This document shows positions 47,665 to 57,239 of a DNA stretch of 64,000 bases, piece after piece. The stretch comes from Rhizobium sp. Root1220. Lineage in GTDB: Bacteria; Pseudomonadota; Alphaproteobacteria; Rhizobiales; Rhizobiaceae. A model generated the notes under the pieces. It saw only the letters and a list, made by a program, of their open reading frames with translations, had not been told where the DNA came from and searched no databases. Positions within the stretch are counted from its first letter, which is position 1, and each line of letters opens with the position of its first letter. The DNA lies in assembly GCF_001426265.1 (NCBI RefSeq), contig NZ_LMDG01000005.1:29949-93948 (forward strand), in the 5' to 3' direction. The position numbers and the translations under genes were made by a program.

Positions 47665-49188
47665 TCACCCGAACCAAGGATCCGGCCGGCCCAAGGTCAC
47701 GTGAATGCCCTTGAACTGCGAATACTCATCAAAACCGTAGCGACCGAGCTCGCGCCCGAGACCGCTCTTCTTGTAGCCGCCGATCGGCAACTCGGGTGCG
47801 CCATCTATGACGCTGTTGATCCAGCAGCGCCCGGCGCGAATGCGGCGGATGCTCTGTAGTGCATTTTCGAGATTGGTTGACCAGACGCTCGCCGACAGGC
47901 CGAACTCCGACGCATTTGCCAAAGCGACTGCCTCATCGGCCGTCTTGAACGTCAGCGTCGACAGGACCGGCCCGAAGATCTCCTCCCGGGCGATCGACAT
48001 ATCGGCGGTGACGCCGGAAAACACTGTTGGCGCATAGTAGAGGCCGGAACCCTGTCCGACACGCGCGCCGCCGAGCAGCAGTTCGGCGCCCTCGGCCTGC
48101 CCTGCCTCGACATAGGAATGCACCTTGGCGGCATGCGCCTCAGAGATCATGGCGCCAATCTTGGTCCGCTCGTTGAGCGGATCGCCGAACGTGACCTTGC
48201 GGGAAATATCGAGCAGACGCTCCATCAGTGCGTCACGGATACCCTCCTGGACCAGAAGCCGGCTGCCGGAAATGCAGCACTGGCCGGCATTGTGGTAGAC
48301 GCCGTAGGCGATGCCATCTGCCGCCGCTTCCAGGTCCGCATCGGCAAAGACGATCTGCGGCCCCTTGCCGCCTAGCTCGAGGCCGACGCGCTTGACGCTG
48401 CGGGCGGCGATCTCTCCGAGCTTCGTGCCGACCCGGACCGAGCCGGTGAAGGCGATCATGTCAGTGCCCGGATCCTCTGCCAGGACCTGGCCGGCGGGAT
48501 CGCCGTAGCCGGTGACGACGTTGAAGACGCCATCGGGAATGCCGGCCTCGCGGGCCAGTTCCGCCATGCGGATCGAGGTCCCGGAGGTAAACTCCGAGGG
48601 TTTCAGCACCACTGTGCAACCACCGCCGATTGCCCACGGCACTCGCTCCGAGGCGATGATGAAGGGGAAGTTCCACGGCGTGATGATGCCGACGACACCA
48701 ACAGGCTCCCGCAGGACCAATCCAAGACGATTGTCGCCGATATTGTTGTGGGTCTGGCCTTCCAGCGCCCGCGCCTGACCGGCTGCATAGGACCATAGGT
48801 CGGCGCAGAAGGTGATTTCGCCGCGTGCCTGGGCGATCGGCTTTCCAACCTCCAGGCTTTCGATCAGCGCGATTTCCTCGACATTGGCGAGAATGAGTTC
48901 GGCCGTCTTGAACATCAGGCGCGATCGCTCAGCACCTGACATGCGCGGCCAAGGCCCCGAGTCGAACGCACGGCGAGCAGCCGCGATCGCTGCACGAACA
49001 TCGTCAGCCGAGGCGTCCGGCCATGTGCCGACGACAATGCCGGCATGGCCGGGACTCACCCGATCTATGGTCTTGCCCGAGGCCGCATCGACCGACCTGC
49101 CATCGACAAGCATCTTGTACCGGGATTTACTCTGCAAACGCGGATCACTAGAGTTCGGGCTTATGAAATTGGACTGTATCGTCATCAA
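47665..49188 (-). CDS. Aldehyde dehydrogenase (NAD(P)-dependent)
   Basis: A 507-residue ALDH: cofactor motif TPWNFPF, catalytic Glu in LELGGKGPQIVF and Cys in NAGQCCISGSR. It is first in the operon that continues into the uronate transporter (123 bp gap), and divergent from the GntR regulator. The exact aldehyde is not fixed by sequence; a keto-acid semialdehyde or sugar-derived aldehyde is likely from context. Confidence 0.88.
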   Translation of the reverse strand: MMTIQSNFISPNSSDPRLQSKSRYKMLVDGRSVDAASGKTIDRVSPGHAGIVVGTWPDASADDVRAAIAAARRAFDSGPWPRMSGAERSRLMFKTAELILANVEEIALIESLEVGKPIAQARGEITFCADLWSYAAGQARALEGQTHNNIGDNRLGLVLREPVGVVGIITPWNFPFIIASERVPWAIGGGCTVVLKPSEFTSGTSIRMAELAREAGIPDGVFNVVTGYGDPAGQVLAEDPGTDMIAFTGSVRVGTKLGEIAARSVKRVGLELGGKGPQIVFADADLEAAADGIAYGVYHNAGQCCISGSRLLVQEGIRDALMERLLDISRKVTFGDPLNERTKIGAMISEAHAAKVHSYVEAGQAEGAELLLGGARVGQGSGLYYAPTVFSGVTADMSIAREEIFGPVLSTLTFKTADEAVALANASEFGLSASVWSTNLENALQSIRRIRAGRCWINSVIDGAPELPIGGYKKSGLGRELGRYGFDEYSQFKGIHVTLGRPDPWFG

Positions 49189-49305
49189 CCAACCGGGTTT
49201 TATCGTCCCGGCTCCTCCATCCTGGCCCGGCGTATCGAGCGCCGCGCTTGTGTTGTCGTCAAGTTGTATGGTGCTGTATGGTGGTTGAAAGCGGATGTCA
49301 ACGAG

Positions 49306-50022
49306 ATGACGGTGGCGAAAAGCATGAACCTTGAAACATTGAAGATCGAGCCGACGAAGATCGAGACCGGGGAGACGACCGCAGCGCAGGTCGAGCGAGA
49401 TCTGCGCGAGGCGATCATCCGTCTCGATCTCGCACCCGGCTCACGCCTGTCCGAGCAGGAGATTGCGTCCCGTCTCGGCGTGTCCCGACAGCCGGTACGG
49501 GAGGCGCTGATCGCCCTTGGAAAATCCAAGCTTGTCGAGATCCGCCCCAATCGCGGAACTGTCGTGGTTCGCATCTCGGCGCGCCAGATGATGGAGGCAC
49601 GTTTTGTGCGCGAGGCCATCGAGGTTGCCGTCGCCAGGCGTGCCAGCGAAAGCTTCGACACATGGACGCGGCGAAAGATCGACAACATCCTCGAGCGCCA
49701 AAAATTGGCCATGACCGACCATGATCACAATGCGTTCCGCCGGGAGGACGAGCAGTTCCACATTGCCATCGCCGAAGGCGCCGGTTGCGGCCTCGCCTGG
49801 AATGCGATTTCAGACATCAAAGCGCACATGGACAGGGTCTGCAACCTTCAACTCCGCAACCCTGCCTCTATGAATAGCCTCATCGAGCAGCACGAAAAGA
49901 TCGTCGCTGCCATTGACGCCCGAAACGCTGACGCCGCGGCGGATGCTATGCGGAGCCATCTGAACGGTATTCTGAACGACCTGCCGCAGATCGAAGCCGA
50001 TAACCGGGAGTTGTTTGAATAA
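49306..50022 (+). CDS. GntR-family regulator (FCD/FadR type)
   Basis: About 238 residues. The winged helix has LSEQEIASRLGVSRQPVREAL at about residues 47-67; an all-helical FCD domain follows (FRREDEQFHIAIAEGAG, Asp/His metal ligands). FCD regulators bind carboxylic acids. It is divergent from the aldehyde dehydrogenase/uronate operon and likely represses it until uronate breakdown products appear, as ExuR or KdgR do. ATG 49306 or 49324 could start it; neither has a strong ribosome site. Confidence 0.83.
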   Translation: MTVAKSMNLETLKIEPTKIETGETTAAQVERDLREAIIRLDLAPGSRLSEQEIASRLGVSRQPVREALIALGKSKLVEIRPNRGTVVVRISARQMMEARFVREAIEVAVARRASESFDTWTRRKIDNILERQKLAMTDHDHNAFRREDEQFHIAIAEGAGCGLAWNAISDIKAHMDRVCNLQLRNPASMNSLIEQHEKIVAAIDARNADAAADAMRSHLNGILNDLPQIEADNRELFE

Positions 50023-50144
50023 GGGGCAAGCAGGTCGCCTAAAATATATCGCCTGCATCGGCGCTATGGTCACCGGACGCGGCATACCAGTGCTGGCATC
50101 CACGCGCCGACGCTGCCATAAGTGAGCATCATCGGGGAGGCATC

Positions 50145-50924
50145 ATGATGCAGAAGCATGCGCCGGACTTCAGCCTTGAAGGCAAGGTAACTTTGGTGAC
50201 GGGAGCTAGCCGTGGCATCGGTCGTGCTTGTGCACTTGCCTGTGCCGCAGCAGGTTCGGATATTGTTTTGGGAGTCCGCAATGTCGCAGCGTCCGCGACC
50301 CTGGTTGCCGAGCTCGAGAGCGCAAGCGCGGGACGAAAAGTTCTCCCTGTCGAACTGGACATTCCCAACAAGGCCCATATTGCCAAAGCCGTGGATGCGG
50401 CGCTTGCCACGTTCGGTCGGATCGACGTCCTCGTCAACAATGTCGGCGTGGCTCCCGGCAATCTCGCGGAGCTTGTCGAGGAGAAGGACCTTGACGAGAT
50501 ACTCGATGTCAACATCAAGGGGACCTTTCTGATGATGCAGGCAGTGGGTCGTCACATGATCGAGCGCAAAGGGGGCCGGATCATCAACATCAGCTCACAG
50601 GCCGGTACGGTGGCACTGCGCGGCGAGGCAATCTACTGCATGAGCAAGGCCGCAATTAATCACCTCACACGTTGCCTTGCAGCTGAATGGGCACGCTACG
50701 ATGTCACCGTGAATACCGTATCACCGACGTTCATCCACACGGATGGTACAGCACCTTATCTATCCGATTCCGACAATCACAAGGCGACGCTCGATCACAT
50801 TCCACTCGGGCGGATCGGTGAAACCGATGACGTGGTGGGTGCCGTCGTTTTTCTTGCATCGCCCGCAGCGAGCCTGATCACTGGCACGAACCTGCTGGTG
50901 GACGGTGGATGGTCGGTCGCCTGA
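50145..50924 (+). CDS. Short-chain dehydrogenase/reductase
   Basis: A 259-residue SDR: TGASRGIGRACALA, NNVG, Ser in INISSQAG and Y-x-x-x-K in IYCMSKAAINHL. ATG follows GGGGAGG. It lies 122 bp after the GntR gene on the same strand and probably belongs to the uronate regulon. It resembles FabG or gluconate 5-dehydrogenase-type enzymes; substrate unknown. Confidence 0.85.
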   Translation: MMQKHAPDFSLEGKVTLVTGASRGIGRACALACAAAGSDIVLGVRNVAASATLVAELESASAGRKVLPVELDIPNKAHIAKAVDAALATFGRIDVLVNNVGVAPGNLAELVEEKDLDEILDVNIKGTFLMMQAVGRHMIERKGGRIINISSQAGTVALRGEAIYCMSKAAINHLTRCLAAEWARYDVTVNTVSPTFIHTDGTAPYLSDSDNHKATLDHIPLGRIGETDDVVGAVVFLASPAASLITGTNLLVDGGWSVA

Positions 50925-51034
50925 GGTCGAGGCATCCCTGCCGGTTGACATGCCGGACCGCCGCCAGACTTCTTCGATACAATCGAAGTCCGTGTTCATG
51001 CGGTCGGCGACGATTCGCGCGAAATCGGCGACCG

Positions 51035-51301
51035 CTAGTCCTTTCCACATTTTGCGTCGTAGACCAGCGCTTCGTGCCAGGCAGACATGAGGTTGATCCT
51101 CTGCTCGGAGAGCAGCGTCGTGGCGGGCTTGCTTCACATACATATCCAAGCAATTGGCGCAGCCGTTGATGAGCGAAGCGCGAAGCTTGATGAGTGGAGA
51201 AGACGCGATCCAAGACCGCAGCCACTGAACGAACTGATCCAGAGCGGCACGGCCTTGTAGGCTTATGGAGAGGCTTTGCCAAAGTTGAAGCGAAGTGCCA
51301 T
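51035..51301 (-). pseudogene. Degenerate AhpD/carboxymuconolactone decarboxylase-like gene
   Basis: From an ATG at 51301, preceded by AAGGGAAAAG, the minus strand reads MALRFNFGKASP then a TAA. Continuations appear in other phases: AYKAV, LDQFVQWL, then the family core LIKLRASLINGCANCLDMYV, KQARHDAA and finally LMSAWHEALVYDA before a TAG. The core CANC matches the C-x-x-C peroxidase site of AhpD. At least two frameshifts plus the stop show a dead gene. It lies between the SDR and the cyclase. Confidence 0.75.
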
Positions 51302-51375
51302 TTTTCTTTTCCCTTCTTGGCTGATTGAGATGCGCGGCCCCATGCCGCGATCCCTCGGCGCCCGACACCACTCGG

Positions 51376-52593
51376 TCAGTGAGTGCATGATTCCGGCGTC
51401 GTGATCGTGAAGAGTTCGATCGGGTCGTCGAATCCCTTCAGATGGTGGAATTTCGTTGTGACGACGTTCTCCGTCCCTACCCTGCGCCGGAACGCGTCCG
51501 ACATCAGAACTGACTTTCCGAGCGCGCCGCAGGCGGTTTGAATGCGGCTCAGAAGATTCACGTCGGAGCCGATCACAGTGAAGTCGAGACGCCTACCCGA
51601 GCCGACGTTGCCGTAGCTCACCTTTCCGTAGTGCAATGCGACGGCGGCATCGATGCTGACACCCTCCATGTCGAACCGGGAGAGTTCATCGAGTATCTGG
51701 TCCGTCGCCGCGAGAGCCTGCTCGCTCGCCATCACGGCATCCGAGGTCGGAAAGAACGCCATCACGGCATCGCCCATGAACTTCAGCACCTCACCTCCCT
51801 GGCTGGTGATCGCCGGAACGACGATGTCGAAGTACGCGTTGAGAAGATCGAGGACCTTGTCTTCGGGCAATTTGTTTGAAAGCTCCGTGAAGCCACGGAG
51901 ATCGCACAGCAAAAGTGCGGCTTCCATGGTCTCGATCTCACCCTGCCGGATTCTCCCGGCGAGGATGCGCTGTGCGGTCATCGGTCCGATGTAGACATCG
52001 AGCAGGGAGAGTTCCGCCTGACGCATGACGCGAAGCTCACAGGTGTTGCGGAGAGCCGGGAGAATGCGTTCGATGGCCCGGATCTCCGAGGTTGCGAATC
52101 CACCGGGGCGCTTGGTTCCGAACACCGCCGCACTGACGGGACCGTCGACATTGCAGAGTGGCGCGATGACGAGCTGAACCAGCCCGCGATCCTTGAATAC
52201 GTCGATATGCTGCCAAGGCCACTGTTGATCGTTGGTGTCGACGATCATGGGTTCACGGCTATCCATCACCTTGCGAAGAGGGCTGGTCGCATAGGCAAGC
52301 TTCATCCCGTGCTCGCGATCGTGGATCTCGATCGGCTCGGAGGGCGCCCATGCCAGGGTGCGGCCGAGAATTTCTGGATGCAGGGTCATGAGATGGAGCG
52401 TGAGCCTGTCTACCGGGAGGCCGATCTGGCGTAGTCTGCGCCCTAGTCCGGAGATCAGTCCGGCCTCGTCGATCGCGTGGCACTCGTCGCCTGAAAGCCA
52501 TTCGAGGACCGAGAGGATGGAGCCCGGATCCATGGACCGCCCCTTCTCCGCGCGCTGCCGGCGTGACATCGGCTGTTGCATGATCGTGTTCAT
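51376..52593 (-). CDS. Class III adenylate/guanylate cyclase with GAF-like sensor
   Basis: A 405-residue soluble protein. Residues 20-195 resemble a GAF-like sensor domain; residues 225-385 are the class III catalytic domain with metal Asp in LLCDLRGFTELS and the second Asp in KFMGDAVMAFF; VIGSDVNLLSRIQ carries substrate and transition-state residues. It makes cAMP or cGMP. Rhizobia carry many such cyclases. The ATG follows AAAGG. It is 22 bp downstream of the efflux gene on the same strand, so may be co-transcribed with it. Confidence 0.88.
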   Translation of the reverse strand: MNTIMQQPMSRRQRAEKGRSMDPGSILSVLEWLSGDECHAIDEAGLISGLGRRLRQIGLPVDRLTLHLMTLHPEILGRTLAWAPSEPIEIHDREHGMKLAYATSPLRKVMDSREPMIVDTNDQQWPWQHIDVFKDRGLVQLVIAPLCNVDGPVSAAVFGTKRPGGFATSEIRAIERILPALRNTCELRVMRQAELSLLDVYIGPMTAQRILAGRIRQGEIETMEAALLLCDLRGFTELSNKLPEDKVLDLLNAYFDIVVPAITSQGGEVLKFMGDAVMAFFPTSDAVMASEQALAATDQILDELSRFDMEGVSIDAAVALHYGKVSYGNVGSGRRLDFTVIGSDVNLLSRIQTACGALGKSVLMSDAFRRRVGTENVVTTKFHHLKGFDDPIELFTITTPESCTH

Positions 52594-52615
52594 CGACGTG
52601 CCTTTCGATTGCGGA

Positions 52616-54232
52616 TTAGTGGGCGCCAGCGCCGGAAACCTGACCCGGTTTTTTCAGAAGAAGCGAAGCAACGAGGGCGACGACAAGAGCGACGCCGAGT
52701 AGGAAGAACGTGTCGCTGAAGGACATGATGTTTGCCTGCTTGCGGACACTCGATGCGATGGCGACGATTGCCTTGTGGGTCGCCGTGGCTTGGTCGCTGA
52801 AACCGTGGTTCATGAAGTACGTCGTCAGTTTTGCGACACGGGTCCGGGTGGCCTCCTCGAAAACGCTGACGGAGTTCGTCAGGATGTTCGAGTGAAACTG
52901 CTCGCGCTTCGACAGGAAGGTCTGCAGCGAGGCGATGCCCACTGCGCCGCCAAGATTGCGCATCATGTTGAAGAGCGCGGACGCGGAGCCAGCGTTCTCC
53001 TGCTCTATGCCAGCCGTGGCGATAGCCGAGAGCGGCGTAAAGACGAGGGCCTGACCGACAGCACGCACGACGTTCGGCCAGAATAGCTGGTCGCTCGCAT
53101 AGTCGCCCGTCATGAACACGTTCATAAAGTTCGAGGCGGCAAACAGGGCAAATCCGACGATGATGAGCAGGCGGACGTCAAAGCGCTTCATCAGTCGCGG
53201 CACCAGCGGGATCAGCAGAAGCTGCGGGATACCCGTCCAGGCAAGAACCATCCCGATCTGTTCCGAATTGTAGCCTTGGATGCGTGACAGGTAGATCGGA
53301 AGAACGAAGGCGGAGCCATAAAGTGCGATGCCGAGCAGAAAATTCGCGACGATCCCGAAGCCGAAGTTGCGGCGCATCAGCAGGCGAAGGTTGAGCAGCG
53401 GATGAGCGGCCTTCAATTCGATGATCAGGAACACAGTCAGCGAGACAGCGGCGATGACTGACAGGCGGACGATGAAGTCGGAACCGAACCAGTCTTCCTT
53501 GTTGCCTTCCTCGAGGACGGTCTGAAGTGCGGCGAGACCGATAGACATGGTGACAATGCCGGGCCAATCGCCCTTCGCCAGCAGGCCGAGGTTCATCGGT
53601 GCGCGGTCGAGCGACAGCCAGAGCATTGCGACCATCAGAGAACCGGGCACCAGGTTGACGTAGAAGATGAACTCCCAGCCGTAGTTCTCGGTGAGGTAGC
53701 CCCCGATGGTCGGTCCGATCGCCGGAGCGAACGTGGCCGAAAGCGCGAAGAGCGCGAGACCGATCGGCTGCTTGGGCTTTGGCAGAAGCGTGATGATGAT
53801 GGTGAAGGCCATCGGGATCAGAACGCCGCCAGCGAAGCCCTGGATGGCCCTAAGCACAATCATCTGCTGCAGGTTGACGGCGAATGCGCAGGCGATCGAA
53901 AAGACCAGGAAGAGGATCGCGTTGACGAGAAGGTAGTTGCGCACAGAGAAGACCCTTGCCAGCCAGCCGCTGAGCGGAATGACTACGATCTCGGCGATCA
54001 GGTACGAAGTCGAGATCCAGCCGCCATCGTCCTTGCCTGCGCCGATCGCGCCTTGGATGTCTGCGAGAGAGGCATTGACGATCTGAATGTTGAGGACCGC
54101 CATGAAGGCGCCGAGGGTCGAGCCGACGACGGCGCACCACATCCGGAACGAACTCATTTCGGACTTGGTAGGCTGCGCGAGGGCCGCCTTGGCCTGCTGG
54201 TTGCTGTTTGCTGCGATCTGAAGCGTAGCCAC
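52616..54232 (-). CDS. emrB: EmrB-like multidrug efflux pump (DHA2 MFS)
   Basis: A 538-residue, fourteen-helix exporter. GTG start with GGAAGGAGATAAGTC before it. Motif C region and LNIQIVNASLADIQGAIGAG in helix 1, GWLARVFSVRNYL after helix 2 are typical. It pairs with the membrane-fusion protein encoded upstream and a TolC-type channel to export hydrophobic compounds across both membranes. A palindrome shared with the regulator promoter lies in the gap before it. Confidence 0.9.
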   Translation of the reverse strand: MATLQIAANSNQQAKAALAQPTKSEMSSFRMWCAVVGSTLGAFMAVLNIQIVNASLADIQGAIGAGKDDGGWISTSYLIAEIVVIPLSGWLARVFSVRNYLLVNAILFLVFSIACAFAVNLQQMIVLRAIQGFAGGVLIPMAFTIIITLLPKPKQPIGLALFALSATFAPAIGPTIGGYLTENYGWEFIFYVNLVPGSLMVAMLWLSLDRAPMNLGLLAKGDWPGIVTMSIGLAALQTVLEEGNKEDWFGSDFIVRLSVIAAVSLTVFLIIELKAAHPLLNLRLLMRRNFGFGIVANFLLGIALYGSAFVLPIYLSRIQGYNSEQIGMVLAWTGIPQLLLIPLVPRLMKRFDVRLLIIVGFALFAASNFMNVFMTGDYASDQLFWPNVVRAVGQALVFTPLSAIATAGIEQENAGSASALFNMMRNLGGAVGIASLQTFLSKREQFHSNILTNSVSVFEEATRTRVAKLTTYFMNHGFSDQATATHKAIVAIASSVRKQANIMSFSDTFFLLGVALVVALVASLLLKKPGQVSGAGAH

Positions 54233-54306
54233 GACTTATCTCCTTCCGGCTGATGCGGAATGTCTCATGACGATGGGTTGCCGATAATCGGGAAAGGAAC
54301 GGAAGG

Positions 54307-54329
54307 ATTATCCGCTGAGAGCGGGTAAT
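54307..54329. promoter_or_regulatory. Palindrome ATTATCCGCT-GAG-AGCGGGTAAT, copy 1
   Basis: A near-perfect 10-bp inverted repeat around GAG, just after the emrA stop. The same palindrome with the same spacer appears at 55614-55636. The shared spacer favours a protein site, probably for the adjacent LysR regulator, over a chance hairpin. Confidence 0.65.
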
Positions 54330-54331
54330 CC

Positions 54332-55510
54332 CTACTTGCGTTCCGAAAGCTGGGCTTCCTTGGTGTCGATATCGGGTTCAACGGACATGCCGGAACGCAG
54401 ACGGCCCTGGAGTTCCTCGTCATCGATGACGATCTTCACCGGAATGCGCTGGACGATCTTCGTGAAGTTGCCCGTCGCGTTATCCGGAGGCAGAAGCGAG
54501 AACTCAAGACCGCTGGCAGGCGAGATGCTGTCGACATGGCCCTTCACTTTAAGGTCGGGAAAGCTGTCGACTTTGACTTCGACTGTCTGGCCCGGCTTGA
54601 CGAAAGTGAGCTGTGTTTCCTTGAAGTTCGCGACCACGTAGACCGAGTGGAGCGGCACGACGGCCATCAGCTGCGTGCCCGACGTGACGAACTGGCCGAC
54701 ACGGATCGAGCGGGCGCCGACGGTGCCGTCGACTGCGGAAAGTATGTTGGTGTAGGACAGGTTCAGTTCGGCCTGTTGGGCCGCTGCGGCCGCCCTATCC
54801 CTCTGGGCGACCGACTGGTCGCGCTGCGTCTTCAAGACGGGCACCTTGCTCTGGGCCGCGACGAGGGCAGCCTGGTCGCGCTCGACGGCAGCCGACGCCT
54901 GATCCATCAGCGACTGGGTCTGCTCGGCCTTCGACTGGCTCCCTGCCCCGATGACGATGAGGCGGGCGTTTCTGGCCGCCTCGGACTTTGCGAAGACGAG
55001 TGAAGCATTCGAAGCGTCGATCGACGCCTTGGCCTGACCGATCACCGATTGCTGGAGGTCGATCTGGGCATCGACATTGGTGATGGCGGCTTCCGCGGCC
55101 TTCACGTCCGCCTTCGCCTGGTTGGACGCAGCCTGGAAGTCGCGATCGTCGATCCTGGCGATCACCTGTCCTGCCTTGACGACATCGTTGTCGTTGACAA
55201 GAACTTCCTTGATGTAGCCAGCGACCTTCGGGGCTACGGTCGTGTAGTCGGCCTTTACGTAGGCGTCATCGGTGGACTCGATGAAGCGACCGACGGTCCA
55301 GTAGTTGTGACCGAAGTGGACGCCGTATGCAGCACCTGCCAGTAAAACCGCAATCAGCACGCCCTTCTTGACGACACTCTTGCGTGGCTTGGCCGCTGGA
55401 GCAGACTGTTCGGCAGCGGGCTTTTCGACAGGAGACGAAGGCACGTCCTTGATCTTCCGATCGGCTTCTGCGGAGGTTTCGAAAATTTCCTTGCGGGGCA
55501 GTTCGACCAT
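54332..55510 (-). CDS. emrA: EmrA-like membrane-fusion protein
   Basis: About 392 residues from ATG 55510 (AGGAG seven bases upstream). One membrane anchor (GVLIAVLLAGAAYGVHFG, about 52-69), then a beta-barrel/lipoyl half (VAPKVAGYIKEVLVNDNDVVKAGQ), a long coiled-coil hairpin of about residues 120-250 and the return lipoyl segment. HlyD/EmrA proteins bridge the inner-membrane pump to an outer-membrane channel. A Pro/Ala-rich N-terminal tail of about 50 residues is cytoplasmic. Confidence 0.9.
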   Translation of the reverse strand: MVELPRKEIFETSAEADRKIKDVPSSPVEKPAAEQSAPAAKPRKSVVKKGVLIAVLLAGAAYGVHFGHNYWTVGRFIESTDDAYVKADYTTVAPKVAGYIKEVLVNDNDVVKAGQVIARIDDRDFQAASNQAKADVKAAEAAITNVDAQIDLQQSVIGQAKASIDASNASLVFAKSEAARNARLIVIGAGSQSKAEQTQSLMDQASAAVERDQAALVAAQSKVPVLKTQRDQSVAQRDRAAAAAQQAELNLSYTNILSAVDGTVGARSIRVGQFVTSGTQLMAVVPLHSVYVVANFKETQLTFVKPGQTVEVKVDSFPDLKVKGHVDSISPASGLEFSLLPPDNATGNFTKIVQRIPVKIVIDDEELQGRLRSGMSVEPDIDTKEAQLSERK

Positions 55511-55613
55511 TTCAATTCTCCTGTTAGTCAGCGCGCCCAAGGCGCAGCCGTGGTTGGATGACGCTAGGATGCCCTGCTATTCACCGACTGATAATCCGCG
55601 TATATTGGTAAGG

Positions 55614-55636
55614 ATCATACGCTGAGAGCGGATAAT
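55614..55636. promoter_or_regulatory. Palindrome copy 2 in the emrA-lysR promoter region
   Basis: ATCATACGCT-GAG-AGCGGATAAT repeats the 54307 palindrome with two mismatches in one arm. A further half-site, ATAATCCGCG, lies at 55590-55600. It is 11 bp before the LysR start codon, where autoregulation would act. Confidence 0.7.
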
Positions 55637-55646
55637 AGAGGTGCGC

Positions 55647-56549
55647 ATGGATCGGCTGACGAGTCTTGCGGTCTTCGGAAAAGTGGTGGAATGCGGCGGT
55701 TTCACCGCGGCGGCACGGCGGTTGAACATGTCGGTCACGATGGTGGCGACGCATGTCCAGTCGCTCGAGGAGAGGCTCGGCGTCCGCCTTCTAAATCGCA
55801 CAACGCGCAAGGTCAGCCTTACCGAAACGGGCAAATTCTACTACGACCGTTCAGCCCATATCCTTGCCGACCTCGACGAGGCGGATCGTGCTGCTGGCGC
55901 GCTGACCACCACACCGCGTGGCGTCCTTAAATTCAATTCCACGGCGGCCGTCGTGAGGTTTCTTCTTCCGGTCATGGATGAATTCCTCCAGCTCTATCCG
56001 TCCGTTTCCCTTGATCTGAGCATTACCGAGCGGATGGTCGACATGATCGAGGACGGGTACGATCTGTCGATCCTAACGACGCCAGCCCGGGACACCAGTC
56101 TTATTGCCCGCAAGCTCACCCCATGGCGGCATATCCTCGTATGCTCGCCGTCCTACCTCGACGCCCACCAGCCCCTGTCGGCGCTGGCCGACCTCGCGGG
56201 TCACGACTGCACTCGCTACACCTACTATCCCTACGGCGACGACTGGACCTTCGAGGTGGACGGCGGGAAGAGAAGTCAGGTCAAGGTCGGTGGCTCCGTT
56301 GTAACCAACAGCGCCGAGACGCTACGCCACATGGCGATCAACGGACGGGCGATCACCCTCGCCCCCAGCTTCCTCGTCTCTGAAGATCTAGCGGAAGGAC
56401 GTCTCCTCCGCCTGCTGCCGGAATACCGGGGGGTGGAATTCGCAATCAATGCGGTCTATCCGAATAGAAACCATCTTCCGACCAAGGTCCGTCTGTTCAT
56501 CGACCTGCTTGCCGAACGGTTCATCGAGCATCGTGTCTGGATGAGCTAG
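55647..56549 (+). CDS. LysR-family transcriptional regulator
   Basis: A 300-residue LysR protein. The helix-turn-helix is at residues 2-60 (FTAAARRLNMSVTMVATHVQSLEERLGVRLLNRTTR); the effector domain follows. ATG 55647 with AGAGGTG before it; a GTG two codons earlier is possible. It is divergent from emrAB, the probable target, and the shared palindromes support this. Effector unknown. Confidence 0.88.
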   Translation: MDRLTSLAVFGKVVECGGFTAAARRLNMSVTMVATHVQSLEERLGVRLLNRTTRKVSLTETGKFYYDRSAHILADLDEADRAAGALTTTPRGVLKFNSTAAVVRFLLPVMDEFLQLYPSVSLDLSITERMVDMIEDGYDLSILTTPARDTSLIARKLTPWRHILVCSPSYLDAHQPLSALADLAGHDCTRYTYYPYGDDWTFEVDGGKRSQVKVGGSVVTNSAETLRHMAINGRAITLAPSFLVSEDLAEGRLLRLLPEYRGVEFAINAVYPNRNHLPTKVRLFIDLLAERFIEHRVWMS

Positions 56550-57116
56550 GTGCTTGATCCCAGGTTTTGATGGTGCAATCTTTTCCATTGAATGGAGGGA
56601 AGCGCTATAGGCCGTGATTCTTCACGGAAGCTCCACCACGACGGAAGGGCACCTCAGAAGGCTTGGCCGATCCCGGCTCCGCATCAGAACGACGAATGAC
56701 CAATCCTGCAAGCCTTTGCGCGCATTTAAACATCAAGAACGCCGAGAGTCCGCGCCGTCGACTCTTCAGAACTATCTTCGACGGGAAGCCACCAGCTCTT
56801 GCCCGTCGGAGACTCAGCGCGCACCGATGCTCTTGGCTTCGTCCTTGCGTGCGTACAAGACCGCGAGAGAGATTCGCGCCCCCTCCTGCGCGGATCTAGC
56901 CCGTACACATCGAGTGGAACCAGCGACAAAAGCGCTATCCAGCGACTGCTCGCGGTGCCTAGGAACCGCGGCGTGCTGCTGCCCAGTTGGCCGGCCTTGG
57001 CGTAAATATTTGAAATCTCTGCTATTTATGCTATGATCTTTGTCCGCGGGGGAGATATCTCTAGCCGCCGAGCAACGGCGCAATCCGGGCATGCCCGCGG
57101 CAAGTCCCTAAAAGGT
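56550..57116. other. Gene-free stretch between lysR and tRNA-Arg
   Basis: About 570 bp without a convincing gene on either strand; the open frames here lack ribosome sites and protein-like composition. No repeat or terminator stands out. It should contain the promoter of no gene on the plus strand, since both neighbours end or start elsewhere. Confidence 0.45.
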
Positions 57117-57193
<77 letters not shown>

Positions 57194-57239
57194 GTTTGAC
57201 CGCCGCTCGGCGGCGTCGGTCCGGTCGGCATGTCTGGAC

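Noticed and set aside
56614..57036. 140-codon open frame after lysR
   Set aside because: No ribosome site, basic low-complexity composition and no known relative; probably non-coding.
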